A stretch of 64,000 nucleotides of DNA from Bacteroidales bacterium (GTDB lineage Bacteria; Bacteroidota; Bacteroidia; Bacteroidales; UBA932), in the NCBI GenBank assembly GCA_022647615.1, contig JALCKZ010000001.1, forward strand, positions 1,414,178 through 1,478,177, read 5' to 3'. Both the position numbers and the translations under genes were made by a program. Position 1 is the first letter of the stretch. Each line of letters opens with the position of its first letter. The notes beneath the pieces are model-generated. The model did no database searches and was not told the origin of the DNA. It saw nothing but the letters and a program-made list of their open reading frames with translations. Shown piece by piece: positions 1-8,945 of the stretch.

Positions 1-227
1 TACCTGACATGAACCAAAAGTTTGAGTCATTCAGCTTTAACGGCTACCGCGTAACTAATTATGAGATGGAAGGTTCTGCAATTGCGGGGTTTGCAAAAAT
101 GATGGGACATGAGGCAGGTACCGTTTGCTGCGTGATTGCAAACCGCTACAGGAAAGAGGCAATCACAGATTACGAACCTTACATAGATAAGCTGATTAAG
201 CTGGTGCTTGAAACGCTGACAAAATAA
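1..227 (+). CDS. Uridine phosphorylase-like protein, C-terminal part
   Basis: The gene enters from the left edge; the open frame begins at base 3 and only the last 75 or so residues are present. They carry the nucleoside-phosphorylase signature YEMEGSA, in which the Glu-Met-Glu segment contacts the ribose, and a C-terminus (VIANRYRKEAI) typical of the uridine phosphorylases of Bacteroides and enterics. The family splits uridine with phosphate into uracil and ribose-1-phosphate in the cytoplasm. Another nucleoside phosphorylase of the same fold cannot be excluded from this fragment. A hairpin follows four bases after the stop. Confidence 0.72.
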   Translation, partial: PDMNQKFESFSFNGYRVTNYEMEGSAIAGFAKMMGHEAGTVCCVIANRYRKEAITDYEPYIDKLIKLVLETLTK

Positions 228-230
228 AAT

Positions 231-254
231 CCGGCTAATCATCAGATTAACCGG
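231..254. terminator. Bidirectional terminator between phosphorylase gene and tRNA-Gly
   Basis: A ten-base stem with one mismatch (CCGGCTAATC, loop ATCA, GATTAACCGG) lies between two converging genes. Read on the minus strand, downstream of tRNA-Gly, it is followed by ATTTTATTTT, a good Rho-independent tail; on the plus strand the tail is weaker. Confidence 0.65.
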
Positions 255-260
255 ACTTTG

Positions 261-333
261 AGCGGGACACGGGATTCGAACTCGCGACCCTCAGCTTGGG
301 AAGCTGATGCTCTACCGACTGAGCTAGCCCCGC
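261..333 (-). tRNA. tRNA-Gly (anticodon CCC)
   Basis: The 73-nt minus-strand sequence folds as a cloverleaf: acceptor GCGGGGC pairs with GTCCCGC, the D arm has GCTC/GAGC, the anticodon arm is TCAGC-TTCCCAA-GCTGA with anticodon CCC, and the T loop contains TTCGAAT. CCA is not encoded. Confidence 0.95.
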
Positions 334-376
334 ATGCGGGGACAAAATTATAAACTATTTTTTGATTTGCAATAGT

Positions 377-1630
377 ATGGGCCTAAGCTGGTTTATAGCA
401 AAAAGACTTGGAAAAAAAGAGAGCAAAAGCGGAGGTAAAAGGCTTAGCGGCATCAGCAATATTATTGCCATAGTCTCAGTTGCCGTAAGCATCATTACTA
501 TTATTGTTTCTGTGGCGGTATCGGGAGGATTCCGCAAAGAGCTTATGGATAATGCAATAGGCTTTACCGGAGATTTGACCGTCATTCCTCCAGGAATAGA
601 GAGCAGCTCTGCAAACAGCGCAGAACTTTACTCTATTTTGCCAATGCCTTGCATGAAAAAAGTAGCAGCCCTTCCTTTTATAAAATGTGTTCAGGGGACA
701 ACTTATCGTCCAGGTCTTATTAAAACCGATGACCAAATCCAGGGGGTAGTTTTAAAGGGAACTGATTCATCTTATGATTGGAGCTTTTTCAAAAGTTCTT
801 TGATTAAAGGAACTCTTCCAAATAAAGACAGCAATGAAGTGATGATTTCCAAGCGGTTGGCAGATATGCTTTTGCTTAAGGCGGGGGATAAAATGACAAT
901 GTATTTTATCGGAGATGCTATTCAGGTGAGGCGTTTTAAAATCTCCGGAATTTATTCTGCGCAGCTGGAAGATTTTGATAAGCTTTATGTTCTTACAGAT
1001 TCCAAGCTGGTAAGAGAACTCAACGGATGGACAAAAGGGGAGGTTAGTTCTTATGAAATCTTGTTTAAAAATCATGATGAAAAATTGCTGCAGCAGAGAA
1101 AAGATATTGTTATCAAAACTATCTATGACAATTTAAAAAACGGAGACAATGCGGTTTCCGTTACAAGCGTAAAAGATAATATGTTCACTCTGTTTGACTG
1201 GCTGCATCTGCTTGATTTAAATGTGCTTATAATACTTGTTCTGATGATTGCGGTTGCGGGGTTCAATATGGTTTCCGGCATTTTGATAATCTTGTTTGAG
1301 AATATTTCCCACATCGGATTGTTTAAAGCAATGGGAATGAAGGATAGAAACATTGCAAGAATTTTCCTTGCAAAAACTTCTATGATTGTTCTTAAAGGCT
1401 TGATATGGGGCACTTTAATAGGTGCGGGACTTTGCTGGGCCCAGTGGAAATATAAATTTATCTCTCTTAATCCCGATAATTATTTTGTGAAGTTTGTCCC
1501 TATACATCTAACAGTCAGTACAGTACTTATTACTGACGCTATCTGCTTTGCCGCAATAATGTTAATCCTTCTTATTCCTTGCAGATTTATTTCAAAGGTT
1601 TCTCCGGCCAGGACATTGACTGTAAAATAA
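377..1630 (+). CDS. FtsX/LolC-E-type ABC transporter permease
   Basis: An inner-membrane permease of the LolC/LolE (MacB/FtsX) family, whose members extract lipoproteins or move other lipophilic cargo using a separate ATPase. One transmembrane helix near residues 27-50 is followed by a periplasmic domain of about 220 residues and three C-terminal helices with the family motif GLFKAMGMKDRNIARIFL in the loop after the first of them. The upstream in-frame TTG at 362 overlaps the A/T-rich leader, so I chose ATG 377, which gives the usual MGLSWFIAKRL start. No ATPase gene is adjacent. In Bacteroidetes the LolC/E role is often carried by single-permease homologues such as this one; that assignment is inference. 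Confidence 0.8.
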   Translation: MGLSWFIAKRLGKKESKSGGKRLSGISNIIAIVSVAVSIITIIVSVAVSGGFRKELMDNAIGFTGDLTVIPPGIESSSANSAELYSILPMPCMKKVAALPFIKCVQGTTYRPGLIKTDDQIQGVVLKGTDSSYDWSFFKSSLIKGTLPNKDSNEVMISKRLADMLLLKAGDKMTMYFIGDAIQVRRFKISGIYSAQLEDFDKLYVLTDSKLVRELNGWTKGEVSSYEILFKNHDEKLLQQRKDIVIKTIYDNLKNGDNAVSVTSVKDNMFTLFDWLHLLDLNVLIILVLMIAVAGFNMVSGILIILFENISHIGLFKAMGMKDRNIARIFLAKTSMIVLKGLIWGTLIGAGLCWAQWKYKFISLNPDNYFVKFVPIHLTVSTVLITDAICFAAIMLILLIPCRFISKVSPARTLTVK

Positions 1631-1661
1631 TCTAACGGAGTTTACTATGACTGTATATCAA

Positions 1662-2834
1662 TTACTCTACAACTGTACGCTTGTAGTAATCATACTGTTG
1701 CATGACTATGTTCACGTGCCTGACCATGGTGCGGCCGCTGAATGAGCCCACCGTTATTCCGTCATCGGTGCTGTAGCCGCCGCGCATAAGAGGAAGAATT
1801 TCAGATATGTCAGACCATTTGCGCGGGTCTTTCCCTTCGCTTTTTGCGACGGTCATACATTGTGACATGCGCCCGTCTCCGGCATTATATGCTGCAAGTG
1901 TAATTTGCACCAAATCAGCCCCTTTAATCCCCTTTGCAGCATAAATCCCTGCAAGCCTGCCAAGCACTCTCGTCCCGGCCTTTATGTTCATCTCGGGATT
2001 ATAAACATTGTGCACGCCGTGCTTTCTTGCAGTGCTCTCTTTTACCTGCATAAGTCCAACTGCACCTCCGGATGAAATTACATGCGGATTAAATTTTGAT
2101 TCCTGATAAATTAATGCTGATACCAATCTCCAGTCCCATCCAATCTCCTTGCTGTATTTCTTAATCATATCATCATAAGGAGAAATCTGGTATCTGGTCA
2201 TAGGGGCCATCATGTTCCCGTAGCTCCTGCGCCTTAACTTAAAGATAGAAGGCTTCTTATGAAATTTATCATACATTCTTCTGTATTCGTACGTCTGCTT
2301 AAAGCGTGCAAACCAGAAGTTTACGGCATTAATAATTTTTTCATTATCATATCTTGCGGCGCAAACTACTTCAAAATCATCTCTGTCAGTATTATTAACG
2401 GGCAAACTTGTAATAAAATCATCCCCGTATACATCAGGGATAGAATCCTCATCATTGTAAATCACAACATCCGTGGTACCGTCGCTGAGACTCATCCACA
2501 ATGAATCAGAGTTTACGCTAACGCTCATATTTACAGTACACTTCTGCTGGCGATTAAAATATTTAACCATCTCATAAGCATATCTTATGGATGGTTTTCC
2601 TGTATTTATCTTACTGTCTATTACAATGGTACAATTGAGAGTGTCTCCCGCAAGAATATTAGGGGACGCCGCCTGCTCAGGATTTTTAATGAGCTTCCAC
2701 TTAGGCAAAAAAACTATCAGGAGAACAATAAGAAAAGCTACGCCAATGCGTACCAGATTTTTACGTCTGACGCTGAGCTTTTCAAATCTTCTGATAAGCT
2801 CATTTTGCGTGTATATTTTTTTTATCTGCCTCAC
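1662..2834 (-). CDS. MltF-like membrane-bound lytic transglycosylase
   Basis: The 390-residue protein has a cytoplasmic basic head, one membrane helix at about residues 28-44, a periplasmic region resembling a solute-binding domain (about 60-190), and a C-terminal SLT lysozyme-like domain. The catalytic glutamate is E245 in the motif ALIYQESKFNP, followed by GGAVGLMQVKESTA and a later AYNAGDGR segment, all classical for family 1 lytic transglycosylases. Such enzymes cleave the MurNAc-GlcNAc bond and release 1,6-anhydro-muropeptides, the substrates that the AnmK and AmgK/MurU enzymes of this window would recycle. Unlike E. coli MltF it has no secretion peptidase site, so it should remain anchored. 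Confidence 0.88.
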   Translation of the reverse strand: MRQIKKIYTQNELIRRFEKLSVRRKNLVRIGVAFLIVLLIVFLPKWKLIKNPEQAASPNILAGDTLNCTIVIDSKINTGKPSIRYAYEMVKYFNRQQKCTVNMSVSVNSDSLWMSLSDGTTDVVIYNDEDSIPDVYGDDFITSLPVNNTDRDDFEVVCAARYDNEKIINAVNFWFARFKQTYEYRRMYDKFHKKPSIFKLRRRSYGNMMAPMTRYQISPYDDMIKKYSKEIGWDWRLVSALIYQESKFNPHVISSGGAVGLMQVKESTARKHGVHNVYNPEMNIKAGTRVLGRLAGIYAAKGIKGADLVQITLAAYNAGDGRMSQCMTVAKSEGKDPRKWSDISEILPLMRGGYSTDDGITVGSFSGRTMVRHVNIVMQQYDYYKRTVVE

Positions 2835-2893
2835 GACAGTTCCATTATATGTCTCACGACATTTTTAACTCTCCGCCATTGCGCAGGCGGAAT

Positions 2894-5221
2894 TTATCTT
2901 ATATAGAATGGCCAGAACAGTCCGAATTTAAGGGCATGCTGTGGTCTCAAATATCTGTAAGCAGAGAAGTAATCGCTTTTCGGCCAGCCCATTGCAGCAT
3001 TTTCATATTTGACAAAAATGCAAGCTCTCTTCCACTGAAGATTTAAAAAGGCATCTATGTACGGACACTGTCCCGTTTTGTAATTTTTCTGGTTAAAGAA
3101 CATTCCAAGAGCAGGAGAGTAGGCCTGTGCGTAATACTTTGAATAGTAAGTTATATTAGCTCCAATCTGCACATTAAGTACATTTTTAACTGCGTAGAAT
3201 TGAGCGTAATATCTTAAGTTTAATGCCAGCTTAGGCAGCGGCAAAACGTCATCATCTGATGAAATCTGGAACAAAACTTTATTGTCAAAATGGAATAATC
3301 CAAGCTTGAAATTCTTTGAGATGTAACCATTTATGACACTCATCGCGGAATTGTTCTGCTGCGGAATTCCAAGCGTGTCCAGATAAATATTTTTATTCAG
3401 AAGCGCGTATCCGAATGATGCCTCCATGTTCCAGTGAGGAATCTGCAGCACCGCTTCTATTTTAGTTTCCGATATTTTTCCAAAGTCATTATCCCACTGA
3501 TAGTGATTGGAATAGTAGTGGTCATAATAATAACTTGGAGTCTTTAAAGAACTGTGAAATTTTGCAATAAAATGGATGCCGTCTTTAATTTTCCAAGAGG
3601 AAAATTTCATCATGGCGTCAACGGTGTAATTGCCTTTGTAATAGCCTGCAAAGTCAATCTTGCCAAGTGCGTTCCATAAGAAATATTTCCTGAATTTTCC
3701 CTCCGCTCCAAAGTATGCGTAAAGGTCATTTTCATTTTTATCCTTGTGACCTGTAAGGAAATAATCTTGCTGGAAACCGTACAGCTTAAGCATCTGATGT
3801 CCAATGCCTCCGTTTAAATTAGAGACTATTGCATCTTTGCTCCATGGCTGCATTTTTATGAAGAAACGGTTCTCCAGTTTTCTTACCCTTACTGAATCAA
3901 ATGTTGCGGTAGGGTTGATGTAAAATTTGTTGTTGTACAGGGAGCGTCCCGTAGAATCCGTGGTTGCAATTGCGTCTGTATAACTCCTTGAATATGTGGA
4001 GAATTCTCCGTAGTGTCCAAAGTAGGTGATTGTACCTTCTCCCGCTTTTAGCGTGTCTATCTTATGACCAAGTGAATCCTTTCTTGCAAAAAGATTTATT
4101 GGCAATCCGTATGTGTGAGTAATGAAAAATGTATTTCTTCTCAAAACAGATGACGCGTCAGACAAGTAAACCGGAATTGTCTTTGCATCAACTGTGGTAT
4201 CAGTTACCATTGAGATATCGGAGACTCCTCCGTTCTCATTTCTTTTTAATCTGCTGAAAATATATCCGCCCTGTGCCACATATCTTTTGCCTAGATAATT
4301 ACCTGTAAGAGTGAATGTTCTAAAGTCAGTCTTTTCATTTGTCAGGATTCCGTTTGTTCCAAATCTTTGGTACATGACCTGGAAATTGAATGACGGTGTG
4401 AAGTTCTGCGTGTGCAGGAATTTAACGTTGTCTTCCTCTTTCTCTTTTGTTGCAAACTGAGTTCCCCAATATGCCAGTTCCGTATATGGCGTCTTAACAT
4501 TGTAAAACGGCATTGTCTCAGGCGTATAGGTGTACGGCAGCTGAACGTCAAAGAACGGGAATACATCCACATGCTCTCTCTTAAAATAATTGAACGGCAG
4601 CGCCGCGCTTCCGGAAGTTCCTAAGTACTGGGCGTTTACATCATTTTTGTAAAACGGCAAATCAAAGAAATGATAATTAAAAGATGTGTCCAGCTTCATC
4701 AGCTCCTGGCTGTTTACGTAAGTGTTGTGCTTCCACATGAACAGCCTTGTATTAATTACACTGTCGGGAAAAACATAAGTATTTAAAACACGCGGAGTTG
4801 CGCCCAGCACGCTGTCTTTGTATGCGCGTACGCTGTCTCTGTGCATCTGCCTTTTTTCCTTTGGAGTATAGATGATTATGGAGGCTATGGAATCTGCTTT
4901 ATAAATGGAGTCTATTGAGAATAACACTCTCTTTTCCAGCCCCATGCGGCGCAATGAATCCATGCTCAAGTTTAGTCCTGCAAGGGAATCCACCATCTCC
5001 TGATAATGAGTTCTTACAGAGTCCGCCGCTTTTTTTATGGTATCTTTTTGTGTCCCGACAGATATTTTTCCGCCGCCCCACGGGCGCAGCTCGTCCGGTC
5101 TGCTCCAGCTCTGAAGTGCTGCAAATGCAAGAACTGCAAATGCTGCAAGAATAAAACCGCGGCACTTCTTTAATCTGTCGCGATTACCAGAACAATATTT
5201 TTCCGTTGCGCCTCTACGCAT
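2894..5221 (-). CDS. Putative outer-membrane porin (Porin_10-like)
   Basis: A 775-residue protein with a long basic N-terminus and a hydrophobic stretch near residues 24-42 that would serve as signal sequence; the exact start is uncertain, as a shorter product may be made. The mature part opens with a Ser/Asp-rich helical region (about 60-135) and continues as alternating aromatic beta strands ending in the charged-aromatic C-terminus HALKFGLFWPFYIR, as expected for a beta barrel inserted in the outer membrane. It resembles the 'putative porin' family of Bacteroidetes. The start codon overlaps the 3' end of pncA by eight bases, so the two are probably co-transcribed with pncB. Substrate unknown. 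Confidence 0.75.
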   Translation of the reverse strand: MRRGATEKYCSGNRDRLKKCRGFILAAFAVLAFAALQSWSRPDELRPWGGGKISVGTQKDTIKKAADSVRTHYQEMVDSLAGLNLSMDSLRRMGLEKRVLFSIDSIYKADSIASIIIYTPKEKRQMHRDSVRAYKDSVLGATPRVLNTYVFPDSVINTRLFMWKHNTYVNSQELMKLDTSFNYHFFDLPFYKNDVNAQYLGTSGSAALPFNYFKREHVDVFPFFDVQLPYTYTPETMPFYNVKTPYTELAYWGTQFATKEKEEDNVKFLHTQNFTPSFNFQVMYQRFGTNGILTNEKTDFRTFTLTGNYLGKRYVAQGGYIFSRLKRNENGGVSDISMVTDTTVDAKTIPVYLSDASSVLRRNTFFITHTYGLPINLFARKDSLGHKIDTLKAGEGTITYFGHYGEFSTYSRSYTDAIATTDSTGRSLYNNKFYINPTATFDSVRVRKLENRFFIKMQPWSKDAIVSNLNGGIGHQMLKLYGFQQDYFLTGHKDKNENDLYAYFGAEGKFRKYFLWNALGKIDFAGYYKGNYTVDAMMKFSSWKIKDGIHFIAKFHSSLKTPSYYYDHYYSNHYQWDNDFGKISETKIEAVLQIPHWNMEASFGYALLNKNIYLDTLGIPQQNNSAMSVINGYISKNFKLGLFHFDNKVLFQISSDDDVLPLPKLALNLRYYAQFYAVKNVLNVQIGANITYYSKYYAQAYSPALGMFFNQKNYKTGQCPYIDAFLNLQWKRACIFVKYENAAMGWPKSDYFSAYRYLRPQHALKFGLFWPFYIR

Positions 5222-5819
5222 GAATCATTATAACTTTCTTATCTTTAAGCTCTTTGAGAGTTTCCAAATGCGCCTTTTTTGTAACCCATGCAAGCGCATT
5301 CTCCAAGAGTTCAACTGCATAACCATTTTTCTGCAAATCCAGAACGGTTGCTTTTACGCAAAATTCCGTAGCAATGCCGCTCACAGCAACAAAAATTGTT
5401 CCATTGCATCCCGCCTCTTTTGCCGCCTGTTTGATAGCCTTTCCAAGAGATGTTCCGTCTGAAGAAATTGCCTCATAACCAGAGTATTGTTCCTTCTTTG
5501 GATTGCAGCCTTTGTAAAATTTATTTTTTAAGGACGGCCTGTTTTCTTTGGCTTCAACATCCTCCGCAAATGCTTTATGCACAGCACCTCCGTGAGTATT
5601 GCGCACACAATGAGGAGGCCATATTCCGCCGTTGCGCTTAAATGAACAGTGGCTTGCGGGATGATGGTCGCACACATAGAATACTTTCTGCTCCGGATGA
5701 TTGTTTATGTATGCAACTGCCTTATGGACAGCATTTTCTCCGTTTCCGCATGCAAGAGACCCGTCTATAAAATCATAGAGCATATCTACAATGATGTGAA
5801 CGCAAATATTCTTCTCCAT
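5214..5819 (-). CDS. pncA: Nicotinamidase (isochorismatase-fold)
   Basis: Converts nicotinamide to nicotinate and ammonia in the cytoplasm, the first step of NAD salvage. The expected residues are visible: catalytic triad D12, K103 and C154 (in SGIATEFCVKAT), and metal ligands D51, H53, H57 and H70 (in DHHPASHCSF and WPPHC). Length (201 residues) is normal. It lies 21 bases downstream of pncB on the same strand, and the next enzyme of the pathway is thus its operon partner. Confidence 0.92.
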   Translation of the reverse strand: MEKNICVHIIVDMLYDFIDGSLACGNGENAVHKAVAYINNHPEQKVFYVCDHHPASHCSFKRNGGIWPPHCVRNTHGGAVHKAFAEDVEAKENRPSLKNKFYKGCNPKKEQYSGYEAISSDGTSLGKAIKQAAKEAGCNGTIFVAVSGIATEFCVKATVLDLQKNGYAVELLENALAWVTKKAHLETLKELKDKKVIMIHA

Positions 5820-5840
5820 ACTGCTGTTGTATAATAGGGG

Positions 5841-7352
5841 TTAAACTTCCTGTGATTTAAAATCGTTAATCTCTTTTATCAAGTGGTTTACCAATCCCAT
5901 CTTCAAATCATAAAGTTCATTTGAGATGTCAACCTTGTAAAAATGAGGGTTAATCAGACGGCGCTCAGTTGGGTTAAAGCTGGAAAGGTTTGAGAGATAA
6001 TAGGCTCTTTTTTCAGAGACCGGAATATCTTCATAGCAAATCTTGCCGTTTTTAATCATCTGTGTCTGAAGCATCTTGGAGGTATAACTTCCTTTTGCAA
6101 ACTTCTTCTGCTGCGTCTCATCAAACTCAGCCTGGATTGGAATTTCCTCTCCAGCCTCTATAAGTTTGGTGGTATTGTCTCCTCTCAGACATGTGATGTC
6201 TGCTTTAAACAATCCGCGCTGCATAATTCTATAGGTAACCTGGAATCCCGGGTTAATCAGTTTGACCTTGTCTTCCGATCTTTTTAGAACAGGCTGATTG
6301 TCAACCTGTACAAGCTTGTAAACATTTCCAAAGCAAGGATTGTGCTTGCTGGTCGCAATTGCATCTCCAACTCCGTAAGAGTCTATGCATGCGCCCTGCT
6401 GCTCCAGCTCCGCAATTAAATATTCATCCAATGCGTTGGTAGCAAATATTTTACATTTCTTAAATCCCGCCTTGTCCAGGACGTCTCTGCACTTGCGGCT
6501 CAGATAGGCCAAGTCTCCGCTGTCCAGGCGGATGCCGTAACCGTGTGGGAATGAATCATCTATTCCGCAATCTTTATATGCGCGGATGGCATTCTTAAGA
6601 CCGCAGTTGATAGTGTCATAGGTGTCTATAAGAAGAATCAAAGGCTCATTCATGTGGGTCTTGATGTATGATGTAAACGCTTTATATTCACCCGCTATGG
6701 TGCAGCCGAACGAGGTTACAAAACTGTGGGCCATTGTGCCTGATGCCGGCGTATCAAAAATCTCTGATGTAAGCACGTTGGAAGAGTTTGCACAGCCTCC
6801 AATATATGCCGCCTTTGCTCCATAAGTTGCCGCCCACGGACCGTGCGCCCTGCGGCTGCCAAACTCGCTGACCGGTTTTGTAGTGCTTCTGCATACGCGG
6901 CTTGCTTTTGTGGCAATTGCCATCTGGTGGTTCATAATGCAAAGAAGCGGCGTTTCAAGCACCTGTGCCTCAATTATAGGGGCCTGCACCGTAATAATCG
7001 GCTCCCTTGGAAATGCAATCTCCCCCTCTTTCATGGCATAAACGTTCCCCGTAAACTTCATATTTGCAGCAAATTCCCTAAATTCTTTATAATCAGGACC
7101 GGGAAGGAATTTCTCAAAGAACTCCGGAGTCTTGCTCCCAAGGCTCTCAATCATCTCCATAGCCTCTTTTGTCCCTGACACTACCGCCCAGTTGTTATTA
7201 TCGGGAGCTTTGCGGAAGAAAATATTAAAGTAGGCCATCTTATCCTGCATGCCGCAATCCAGGAAGGATTTGCCCATTGTGTACTGATACTTGTCTGAAC
7301 AATAACAGATGTCCTCCATTATTGCGTTGCTATTTTTTTTGTTTTGGTTCAT
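5841..7352 (-). CDS. pncB: Nicotinate phosphoribosyltransferase
   Basis: Joins nicotinate to PRPP, giving nicotinate mononucleotide; with pncA (downstream) and nadD (43.8 kb) this makes a nearly complete salvage route to NAD. The protein has the family's N-terminal YQYTMGKSFLD segment, the central SNVLTSEIFDTPASGTMAHS region with the phosphorylatable histidine neighbourhood, and GIRLDSGDL. An in-frame TTG at 7376 would extend it by eight residues, but that codon lies upstream of the probable transcription start set by the TACCTTTG box at 7374-7381, so ATG 7352 was chosen (503 residues). Confidence 0.93.
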   Translation of the reverse strand: MNQNKKNSNAIMEDICYCSDKYQYTMGKSFLDCGMQDKMAYFNIFFRKAPDNNNWAVVSGTKEAMEMIESLGSKTPEFFEKFLPGPDYKEFREFAANMKFTGNVYAMKEGEIAFPREPIITVQAPIIEAQVLETPLLCIMNHQMAIATKASRVCRSTTKPVSEFGSRRAHGPWAATYGAKAAYIGGCANSSNVLTSEIFDTPASGTMAHSFVTSFGCTIAGEYKAFTSYIKTHMNEPLILLIDTYDTINCGLKNAIRAYKDCGIDDSFPHGYGIRLDSGDLAYLSRKCRDVLDKAGFKKCKIFATNALDEYLIAELEQQGACIDSYGVGDAIATSKHNPCFGNVYKLVQVDNQPVLKRSEDKVKLINPGFQVTYRIMQRGLFKADITCLRGDNTTKLIEAGEEIPIQAEFDETQQKKFAKGSYTSKMLQTQMIKNGKICYEDIPVSEKRAYYLSNLSSFNPTERRLINPHFYKVDISNELYDLKMGLVNHLIKEINDFKSQEV

Positions 7353-7373
7353 TTCAAAAATGTTAATTCTCCC

Positions 7374-7381
7374 CAAAGGTA
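7374..7381 (-). promoter_or_regulatory. -7 promoter box (TACCTTTG) for pncB-pncA
   Basis: On the minus strand TACCTTTG matches the Bacteroidetes -7 consensus TAnnTTTG and sits 22 bases before the chosen pncB ATG. No good -33 TTG is seen at 19-21 bases upstream, so the call rests on the -7 element alone. Confidence 0.5.
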
Positions 7382-7431
7382 CAATTTATTCAGATTGAAA
7401 AGGTATTTTTCTGTTTTTATGGCTTTTTCAT

Positions 7432-7439
7432 TAAATTTG
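7432..7439 (+). promoter_or_regulatory. -7 promoter box (TAAATTTG) for the amgK-murU-luxS genes
   Basis: TAAATTTG matches TAnnTTTG and lies 40 bases upstream of the kinase ATG in the divergent intergenic region shared with pncB. The -33 element is not clear. Confidence 0.45.
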
Positions 7440-7479
7440 CCAAATACGTAAAAGTACATTAAACCTACAATTATCATTT

Positions 7480-8901
7480 ATGAAACAGTTAGAAGATTTA
7501 TTTGAACAATATACTCATAAACAGGCTGTTGAGGATGTGGAGCTTCCCTCTTCCGGGAGCAACAGACGCTATTTCCGGCTAAGTTCCGGGACTACAACTG
7601 CGATTGGCGCAAAGGGAACCTCAGTGGAGGAAAATATAGCCTTTATGGAGCTTGCAAAGCACTTCAAGAAGGCAGGGCTTAATGTTCCGGAGCTGTACTG
7701 CGCCTCAAAAGACAATGTTTACTATTTGCAGGAGGACCTTGGGGATGAGACCCTGTTTAATGCAATTTCTGAAGGTCGCGACAGAGGTCATTATAATGGC
7801 AAGGAGACAGAGCTGATAAAGAAGACTATAGCGCTTTTGCCAAAGTTTCAATTTGAGGGGGGCAAGGGTTTGAACTGGAATGTCTGCTATCCGCAGCCCG
7901 CTTTTGATGAGCGCAACGTTTGGTTTGACCTCAACTATTTCAAATACAGTTTTCTCAAGACTACCGGCATGGATTTTAGCGAGATTAAACTCTATGACGA
8001 TATGCAGAAAATGTCAGATGACCTTACGAAAGTCGGGGGCGGCTTTGACACTTTCATGTATAGGGATTTCCAGGCCAGAAATATAATGCTTAAGGACGGA
8101 GAGCCGTATTTTATAGATTTCCAGGGAGGAAGAAAGGGACCGTTCTATTATGACCTTGCTTCATTTGTATGGCAGGCCAGAGCCAATTATTCAGATGAAC
8201 TTAAAGAGGAGTTGATTGAGGAGTACAGAGAGGGGCTTAAACAATATGCGGACATTCCTAAAGATGAGTTTGACAAGAACTTGAGGCTTTTTGTATTGTT
8301 CCGCACTTTACAAGTACTTGGAGCTTACGGCTTCAGAGGATATTTTGAGAAGAAGCCTCATTTTTTGCAGAGCGTGCCTTTTGCTATAGATAACCTTAGA
8401 AAGCTGATAGTTAAACCTTTCTATGAATATCCGTATATGCAGGAAATTTTGGAGAAGCTTACAAAGATGAGGCAGCTGCAGGATTTGAGAAGAGATACAA
8501 GACTTGTTGTCCATATATTCAGCTTTGCATATAAAAAGGGTATTCCGCAGGATGACAGCGGCAACGGAGGAGGCTATGTGTTTGATTGCAGGGCGGTTGA
8601 GAACCCCGGAAAGTATGAGCATTTTAGACAATTTAACGGATTGGATAAAGAGGTTGAGAAGTTTCTGGAGGATGAGGGGAGCGTTACAAAGTTTCTGGGC
8701 AATGTGTATGACCTTGTAGATTCTCACGTTAAGAAGTTTATGGAGAGGAAGTTTACCCACATGATGGTTAGCTTTGGATGCACTGGCGGCCAGCACAGGT
8801 CTGTATATTGTGCGCAGCATCTTGCAATGCATATCTCTAAAAAGTTCAATGTCAAGGTTATAGTTACGCACAGAGAAATTGATGTTGAACAGGAATTGTA
8901 A
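7480..8901 (+). CDS. AmgK-like sugar kinase fused to a RapZ C-terminal domain
   Basis: Residues 1 to about 325 form an aminoglycoside-phosphotransferase-like kinase with a nucleotide-binding segment (GSNRRYFRLSSG), catalytic loop YRDFQARNIML near residue 195 and metal motif FIDFQGG near 212. This is the pattern of AmgK, which phosphorylates the anomeric carbon of MurNAc (and GlcNAc). From about residue 335 the chain continues as the RapZ C-terminal domain, with HIFSFAYKKG and GCTGGQHRSVY; in E. coli that domain senses glucosamine-6-phosphate and binds small RNA. The following gene is MurU-like, which supports the peptidoglycan-recycling role. The fusion suggests that kinase activity is tied to an amino-sugar signal, which is inference. 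Confidence 0.82.
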   Translation: MKQLEDLFEQYTHKQAVEDVELPSSGSNRRYFRLSSGTTTAIGAKGTSVEENIAFMELAKHFKKAGLNVPELYCASKDNVYYLQEDLGDETLFNAISEGRDRGHYNGKETELIKKTIALLPKFQFEGGKGLNWNVCYPQPAFDERNVWFDLNYFKYSFLKTTGMDFSEIKLYDDMQKMSDDLTKVGGGFDTFMYRDFQARNIMLKDGEPYFIDFQGGRKGPFYYDLASFVWQARANYSDELKEELIEEYREGLKQYADIPKDEFDKNLRLFVLFRTLQVLGAYGFRGYFEKKPHFLQSVPFAIDNLRKLIVKPFYEYPYMQEILEKLTKMRQLQDLRRDTRLVVHIFSFAYKKGIPQDDSGNGGGYVFDCRAVENPGKYEHFRQFNGLDKEVEKFLEDEGSVTKFLGNVYDLVDSHVKKFMERKFTHMMVSFGCTGGQHRSVYCAQHLAMHISKKFNVKVIVTHREIDVEQEL

Positions 8902-8945
8902 ATGTTAAACGTTTAGAAAATCTGTCGGGAGCTTAAAAAATAGCA

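Noticed and set aside
8308..8871. Minus-strand frame of 187 codons opposite the RapZ domain
   Set aside because: Antisense shadow of the conserved HIFSFAYKKG to GCTGGQHRSVY domain.
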